Source: Thermoproteota archaeon
GTDB taxonomy: Archaea; Thermoproteota; Thermoprotei; Thermoproteales; Thermocladiaceae
Direction: 5' to 3'
NCBI GenBank assembly: GCA_013153895.1
Contig: JAADDN010000025.1
Span: 1 to 9,142 of the forward strand
Length of the DNA stretch: 9,142 nucleotides
Shown here: piece after piece, positions 5,959-9,142 of the stretch
How the letters are laid out: every line of letters starts with the position of its first letter
How positions within the stretch are numbered: position 1 is the stretch's first letter
Made by a program: the position numbers and the translations under genes
The notes under the pieces: model-generated
What the model was told of the DNA's origin: nothing
The model's database searches: none
What the model saw: the letters and a program-made list of their open reading frames with translations, nothing else

Positions 5959-6291
5959 GTGAGCAACTGGGTAAGAATGAGAATATACTTAGGAGAATCA
6001 GATAAATATCATGGAAAACCAGCATATATGTACCTCATAGAACTATTTAGAAAAGAAGGACTAAAAGGAGCAACAGTGATGAGAGGAATAGCAGGATTTG
6101 GAAGCAAAAGTATAATACACTTTCCAAGTATATTGAGACTCTCAGAAGATCTACCAATAATAATTGAAGTAGTTGATGAAGAATCAAAAATAAATAACAT
6201 ACTTGAGAAAGTTAAAGAAGTAGTTAAAGAAGGACTCATAACGATAGAGAAGTTAGATACAGTAATAATAAGAAGACATGGAGAAGCTTAA
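5959..6291 (+). CDS. DUF190 protein, CrcB partner
   Basis: A 110-residue cytoplasmic protein of the DUF190 family. The hallmark block is MRIYLGESDKYHGKPAYMYL (7-26), followed by LKGATVMRGIAGFGSKS (35-51), and a C-terminal IIIEVVDEESKINNILEKVK strand-helix. Family members have a ferredoxin-like fold related to PII signal proteins and are often found next to or fused with CrcB; a regulatory role on the channel is widely suspected but, as far as I know, not shown. The GTG at 5959 is chosen because it keeps the usual few residues before the RIYLGES strand; ATG at 5977 is the alternative. The coding strand is strikingly rich in A and in A-ending codons. The gene is 31 nt after crcB, with GTGAG just upstream as a weak ribosome site, and its TAA overlaps the stop of the convergent gene within TTAA. 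Confidence 0.9.
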   Translation: MSNWVRMRIYLGESDKYHGKPAYMYLIELFRKEGLKGATVMRGIAGFGSKSIIHFPSILRLSEDLPIIIEVVDEESKINNILEKVKEVVKEGLITIEKLDTVIIRRHGEA

Positions 6292-7199
6292 TAACCATAA
6301 TAATCCACTACTACACCCTTCTCAACAATCTTCAACATGTTAGTAAATATGTACTTGAGCTCTCTTGCAGTATACTTGAAATATCTATCAGAAGGCTCTT
6401 TAAGAAGCTCAATAAGTCTCTGACCACATCTTGGACACTTCCTGATACTGCTACTAGATATGAGATCCCTCCTACACTCTGAACATCTATACATGAAAAT
6501 ATCCTTATCATAATCAACATAATCTAACTTCACTAACAGACCAAAGCTAGTTAATGCTACACCATAGATCACATCTTTAGCTTTTCTTAAGAAGTTATAA
6601 CTGAGATATATATGAGGTAATGCAATAATTATTCTAGATTTACCATAGAGAATTATGCATCTTTCTCTTAAATATCTTAACAAGCTTATGCTAGGCCTAG
6701 AATATAGATATATTATTATTCCATGAACTTTCCTTACCTGATCTTGATCAAGTTTTGAAAGTTCGTCAACTCTAACAGCTACGTACTGTCTATCATCTCC
6801 TTCAGTATTGATGAACTGAATTGTACTATCTTTAGCTATCACTTCTACACTTCTTAAATCATTTAATATACCATCAACACCACCACAGTATGCTGCTCTA
6901 GCTAGATCTTCAAATGAGTCTAATATTGAGCTTAGGCAGATAAATACTCTCTTATCAAGACCAAGTTCTCTTCTTAATCTTGCAATAGTAGTGCTTAAAG
7001 ATATCATTTTTTCAATATTTTTAATACTTTTTATAAGTTCGTCAAGCTTTATATCATCTACTATTGATATTATTTCGTTAGGATATATTATGAATCCGTC
7101 AGGTACCATCTTCAATATTTTCATTTTATCTTTTAGAGACCACATTCCTGAAATTGCGATTATGTCGTTTCTTCTACTTCTTGCTATTATTAACTTCAT
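6288..7199 (-). CDS. Unrecognised 303-aa protein with C-terminal zinc ribbon
   Basis: I do not recognise a family. The first 220 residues alternate hydrophobic strands and helices (for example DGFIIYP at 34-40, HGIIIYLYS at 159-167, IIIALPHIYLSYNF at 190-203), and the stretch DLARAAYCGGVDGIL (98-112) looks like a beta-alpha unit; a TIM-barrel-like or Rossmann-like fold is possible but unproven. A zinc ribbon follows with CSEC (239-242) and CPRC (255-258), then a short basic helical tail. There are no transmembrane helices. The order core domain, zinc ribbon, tail resembles archaeal proteins that act on RNA, DNA or nascent protein, but no catalytic signature is visible. The ATG at 7199 follows TTTAGTAA at about 27 nt, fitting a leaderless transcript. 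The gene diverges from the presenilin-like protease and converges on DUF190, with a four-base TTAA holding both stop codons. Confidence 0.82.
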   Translation of the reverse strand: MKLIIARSRRNDIIAISGMWSLKDKMKILKMVPDGFIIYPNEIISIVDDIKLDELIKSIKNIEKMISLSTTIARLRRELGLDKRVFICLSSILDSFEDLARAAYCGGVDGILNDLRSVEVIAKDSTIQFINTEGDDRQYVAVRVDELSKLDQDQVRKVHGIIIYLYSRPSISLLRYLRERCIILYGKSRIIIALPHIYLSYNFLRKAKDVIYGVALTSFGLLVKLDYVDYDKDIFMYRCSECRRDLISSSSIRKCPRCGQRLIELLKEPSDRYFKYTARELKYIFTNMLKIVEKGVVVDYYGY

Positions 7200-7210
7200 G
7201 AGACGTTACG

Positions 7211-7230
7211 TTAATATTCACATTTACTAA
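7211..7230. promoter_or_regulatory. Overlapping divergent promoters
   Basis: The 48-nt gap between divergent genes has two TATA-like elements. TTAATATT (7211-7218, plus) lies about 33 nt before the GTG at 7248, predicting a leader of about 8 nt. TTTAGTAA (7223-7230, read on minus) lies about 27 nt before the ATG at 7199. Each element sits downstream of the other's start direction, so simultaneous occupation of both looks unlikely. Confidence 0.45.
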
Positions 7231-7247
7231 AGATTTCTCAGATAGAT

Positions 7248-8177
7248 GTGCCTGAAAAGAATGTTAATTGGAGAATAATAATGATGAAGATAGCACCTGT
7301 ACCAATAATATCCATGATAGTGACGTTATTGATAATTCATGTATATAATATGCCTACAGGTCAAGAGTATTATCAATATATGATGGAGGGTGTTCAGATA
7401 ACGTTACCAATGATAATATACATAGTGATTCTACAGTTTGCAGTAGCTACAGTAATGTACATAATAGTTAAGACTAGGAGAGTCAGAGCTGCAAGATTAG
7501 GATTCTACCTAATAACTACAATGTTATCATTCTTCTCCTTATATGCTACATTATATGCAGCATTAGCTACATTGAGCAACGGTGATATTATTAGCTTAGT
7601 AATCTCCATAATCTTCACACCTGTGCTAGTCAAGCTGATAGATAGTGATAATCATAATTTAAGATATGTAGGCTTCCTCATAGTATGTATACTAGCCTCA
7701 CTAAGCCTCATAGAATACCTATATGATACATCACTGATCTTCTTAATACTCTTACTCATGCCAGTAATGGACGTCATCTTAGTATACCTAGGTCCTCTTG
7801 GTAAGAGTATACAGGAGATAAAGAAGAGAAGACAAGAGTTCGGAATAGAGCATACAAGTCAACTAGAGTCTAAGATTAGAGACTCATCCTCAATAATAAC
7901 TAAGCTCACTGTGAAGCTTGATGGTATAATGCTAGGTATAGGAGACTTCCTACTGTACTCTTTGGCTTCAATGTGGAGTATAGAGCTTATATCTGGCCTA
8001 CTATCTATAACAGGATTAATACTCTACTCAATAATCTACTTAGCGCTCTTCTTACTAAGCTTCTACATCAACATTAAGCTATGTTTAAGAAAGGGTTATG
8101 GACCAGCATCTCCACTTCCACTCGTATCTGCTATTGCAGTAACATTACTCAGTTACTACCTCCTCACTCTTAAGTAA
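7248..8177 (+). CDS. Presenilin/signal peptide peptidase-like intramembrane aspartic protease
   Basis: A 309-residue, strongly hydrophobic protein with about nine predicted membrane segments. Three A22-family signatures are present in order: an Asp in a membrane segment, MPVMDVILVYLGP (171-183, Asp175), the GxGD motif LGIGDFLLYS (229-238, Asp233), and a PAL-like stretch, PASPLPL (286-292), in the last segment. The polar, highly charged loop between the two aspartates (184-220) is typical of presenilin homologues. By family knowledge it would cut transmembrane helices of membrane proteins inside the bilayer; the substrate is unknown. Deviations are Met instead of Tyr before the first catalytic Asp and a stretched PAL motif. 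GTG at 7248 gives a short charged N-terminus before the first helix; ATG at 7281 is an alternative. The neighbours give no clue to function. The 3' end overlaps a small antisense ORF by 33 bases. Confidence 0.85.
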   Translation: MPEKNVNWRIIMMKIAPVPIISMIVTLLIIHVYNMPTGQEYYQYMMEGVQITLPMIIYIVILQFAVATVMYIIVKTRRVRAARLGFYLITTMLSFFSLYATLYAALATLSNGDIISLVISIIFTPVLVKLIDSDNHNLRYVGFLIVCILASLSLIEYLYDTSLIFLILLLMPVMDVILVYLGPLGKSIQEIKKRRQEFGIEHTSQLESKIRDSSSIITKLTVKLDGIMLGIGDFLLYSLASMWSIELISGLLSITGLILYSIIYLALFLLSFYINIKLCLRKGYGPASPLPLVSAIAVTLLSYYLLTLK

Positions 8178-8279
8178 CTTATCGAGCATCTTCTTCCTCT
8201 CTGACGATGTTGGATATAGTTTGAGGATATATGTCCAAGGGTTCTCATGAAGTTCTAAGACTAGCTTCCTCTTCTTCAC
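8145..8279 (-). CDS. Small GTG-started ORF, 44 aa, hypothetical
   Basis: Not an obvious family. The frame from GTG at 8279 encodes a basic, soluble-looking peptide: VKKRKLVLELHENPWTYIL, then KLYPTSSERKKMLDKLL and the acidic end KSEEVVTE. Two points argue that it is real. The sequence has protein-like composition with a Trp/Tyr-bearing strand followed by a charged helix, and a TATA-like TTTTAATAT (8301-8309, minus) is centred 26 nt before the GTG, the expected leaderless distance. It fills most of the 208-nt gap after the protease gene and overlaps that gene's 3' end by 33 bases, tail to tail. The stop upstream in frame is 24 nt before the GTG, so the ORF cannot be much longer. The alternative is a chance frame. 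Confidence 0.45.
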   Translation of the reverse strand: MKKRKLVLELHENPWTYILKLYPTSSERKKMLDKLLKSEEVVTE

Positions 8280-8300
8280 AATTATGAGATCTCTTCTAGA

Positions 8301-8309
8301 ATATTAAAA
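8301..8309 (-). promoter_or_regulatory. TATA-like box for the 8279-8145 ORF
   Basis: On the minus strand the bases read TTTTAATAT, centred 26 nt before the GTG at 8279. It is the main evidence that the AT-rich gap is transcribed to the left. The rest of the 8280-8385 interval holds only the rightward TATA-like box of the next gene. Confidence 0.4.
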
Positions 8310-8358
8310 TCAATCAGATAAAATACTTCAAAGTAGAATCTATTCCGCCTATTCATCA

Positions 8359-8366
8359 TATAAATA
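8359..8366 (+). promoter_or_regulatory. TATA box for the 8386 gene
   Basis: TATAAATA, a good archaeal box, is centred about 24 nt before the ATG at 8386, which implies a leaderless transcript. Confidence 0.55.
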
Positions 8367-8385
8367 CTTAACCACAGGAAAGAGC

Positions 8386-8616
8386 ATGAACGCAGACATC
8401 TATCTAGTGCTTAAAGATGTTACCTGTCCTTCATGTGGCTCGAACATAGTATTAATGGAGGATAGAAAGTTTGTATGGGTAGGATGCGAGAGATGTCGTA
8501 TCTTTGTGAGAGTTACAAAGGCTTCAATAAGCAAAAAAGTTCGTGGAAGTCTATTTCCTTGGCGTGAGATAATTAAAGATCTTATCAGTACTCTCTATCA
8601 AGTATGTCAACAATGA
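8386..8616 (+). CDS. Small zinc-ribbon protein, 76 aa
   Basis: A short protein with a four-cysteine zinc ribbon: CPSC (14-17) and CERC (34-37) on two knuckles separated by 16 residues, with a hydrophobic VWVG strand leading into the second. The C-terminal half is a basic segment (KASISKKVRG) and an amphipathic helix (WREIIKDLISTLYQV). Such stand-alone ribbons in archaea often bind nucleic acid or a larger protein partner, but nothing here identifies the role. The ATG at 8386 lies 24 nt after a good TATA box. The last 32 bases overlap the end of the convergent gene. No signal peptide or membrane helix. Hypothetical, but the paired CxxC knuckles make it very likely real. Confidence 0.8.
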   Translation: MNADIYLVLKDVTCPSCGSNIVLMEDRKFVWVGCERCRIFVRVTKASISKKVRGSLFPWREIIKDLISTLYQVCQQ

Positions 8617-9142
8617 TGCTTATCCTCTCACTCCTAATCTTCTCGTAGAGGACATCTCTAATGTTCTTCACAACAGTATCATAATCAACTTTCTTAACCT
8701 CGTTCTTCTCTCTAACATATAGGTCTGTTGATACTACTACTCCACTAACCTTCTCACCCTCCTTATACGAGTAGAAGTATTTGAACACCTCTACTCCAGG
8801 AATGTCCATTCCCGGTCCCTTACCTAGATATATGACGGTTATCTTGAAGAGACCAATTATCGGTGTAACTTCTCTAATAAGTCTAGATAAGTCATCTGCT
8901 ATTACAGCAATACTCTCAACACCATACTTATGCAATGTTCCTAGGCTATGAGGTCTTCTCTCAAGCATGAGTGATAGTTCGTCTATAGTCATTAGAGGAC
9001 ATACTCTATATCTTAAAGTCCTGTACCTCAGTATCTTCTCAAGATCACTTTCAAATAAGACGTTACATGGAATATAGTATATGTGAGTTCTACTTATCGG
9101 TCTCCTTGCTAAGAATCCTCTCAGCTCTACTTTTCTCCGCAT
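8585..9142 (-). CDS. Unrecognised protein, at least 185 aa, touching the window edge
   Basis: I do not recognise a family. An ATG lies exactly at the right edge (9142-9140), so this may be the true start or an internal Met. Seen are a basic N-terminus (RRKVELRGFLARRP), a first alpha/beta unit (about 20-60), a second with GVESIAVIADDLSRLI (74-89), a hydrophobic strand ITVIYLGKGPG (100-110), GVVVSTDLYV (133-142), and a C-terminal helix followed by IVDILDREY. The repeated strand-helix pattern suggests a cytoplasmic alpha/beta protein; STD and ADD could be metal or substrate sites, but this is speculation. It converges on the zinc-ribbon gene with a 32-base overlap and has no typical membrane segment. 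Confidence 0.72.
   Translation of the reverse strand: MRRKVELRGFLARRPISRTHIYYIPCNVLFESDLEKILRYRTLRYRVCPLMTIDELSLMLERRPHSLGTLHKYGVESIAVIADDLSRLIREVTPIIGLFKITVIYLGKGPGMDIPGVEVFKYFYSYKEGEKVSGVVVSTDLYVREKNEVKKVDYDTVVKNIRDVLYEKIRSERISIIVDILDREY

Noticed and set aside
8314..8359. Second C/D-like pair on the minus strand: ATGATGA (8353-8359) and CTGA (8314-8317)
   Set aside because: The 35 nt between them contain no acceptable D' and C' boxes with about 12-nt guides, and the interval is AT-rich promoter sequence of the 8386 gene.
1..9142. CRISPR arrays, insertion sequences, tRNA or rRNA genes
   Set aside because: I looked for spaced direct repeats, terminal inverted repeats with transposase frames, and cloverleaf or rRNA landmarks, and saw none.

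Overview
The window reads as a compact genome fragment from a hyperthermophilic archaeon, most likely Thermoproteota (Crenarchaeota; Desulfurococcales-like is my guess, not shown by the data). The reasons are archaeal-type ValRS, L7Ae and S28e, arginine written almost only as AGA/AGG, frequent GTG/TTG starts, and TATA-like boxes about 24-30 nt upstream of start codons (leaderless transcription). There are no mobile elements, CRISPR arrays, tRNAs or rRNAs.

Layout. (1) 2-1354 (+): 3' part of valyl-tRNA synthetase, which abuts tail to tail with adenine deaminase. (2) 4474-1355 (-): a run of three genes, namely an NPPY-type (HemK-like) methyltransferase, an unrecognised protein with a degenerate zincin-like motif, and adenine deaminase. 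(3) 4531-5390 (+): ribosomal proteins L7Ae and S28e. The L7Ae and methyltransferase genes diverge from one AT-rich box that can be read as a TATA element in both directions. (4) 5391-5531: a 141-base gap that is not empty. It holds what I read as a C/D box guide sRNA with its own TATA box, a GC hairpin followed by a T-run, and a near-palindrome just upstream of crcB. (5) 5532-6291 (+): CrcB/Fluc fluoride channel plus a DUF190 (PII-like) protein. (6) 7199-6288 (-): an unrecognised protein with a C-terminal zinc ribbon, sharing a TTAA stop overlap with DUF190. (7) 7248-8177 (+): a presenilin/SPP-like GxGD intramembrane aspartic protease. (8) 8145-9142: a very small GTG-started ORF (-), a 76-residue zinc-ribbon protein (+), and an unrecognised protein (-) running to the window edge.

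How the parts fit. L7Ae is both a ribosomal protein and the core k-turn binder of C/D box sRNPs, so the candidate sRNA 0.4 kb downstream lies next to the gene of its likely partner. CrcB and DUF190 form a plausible fluoride-resistance unit. The sRNA candidate sits where bacteria often place a fluoride riboswitch and shares part of that consensus, so the region deserves a decisive test. Adenine deaminase serves purine salvage; ValRS and the methyltransferase (probable translation-factor or ribosomal-protein modification) belong to translation. Gene packing is extreme: four convergent pairs have zero spacing or overlap.
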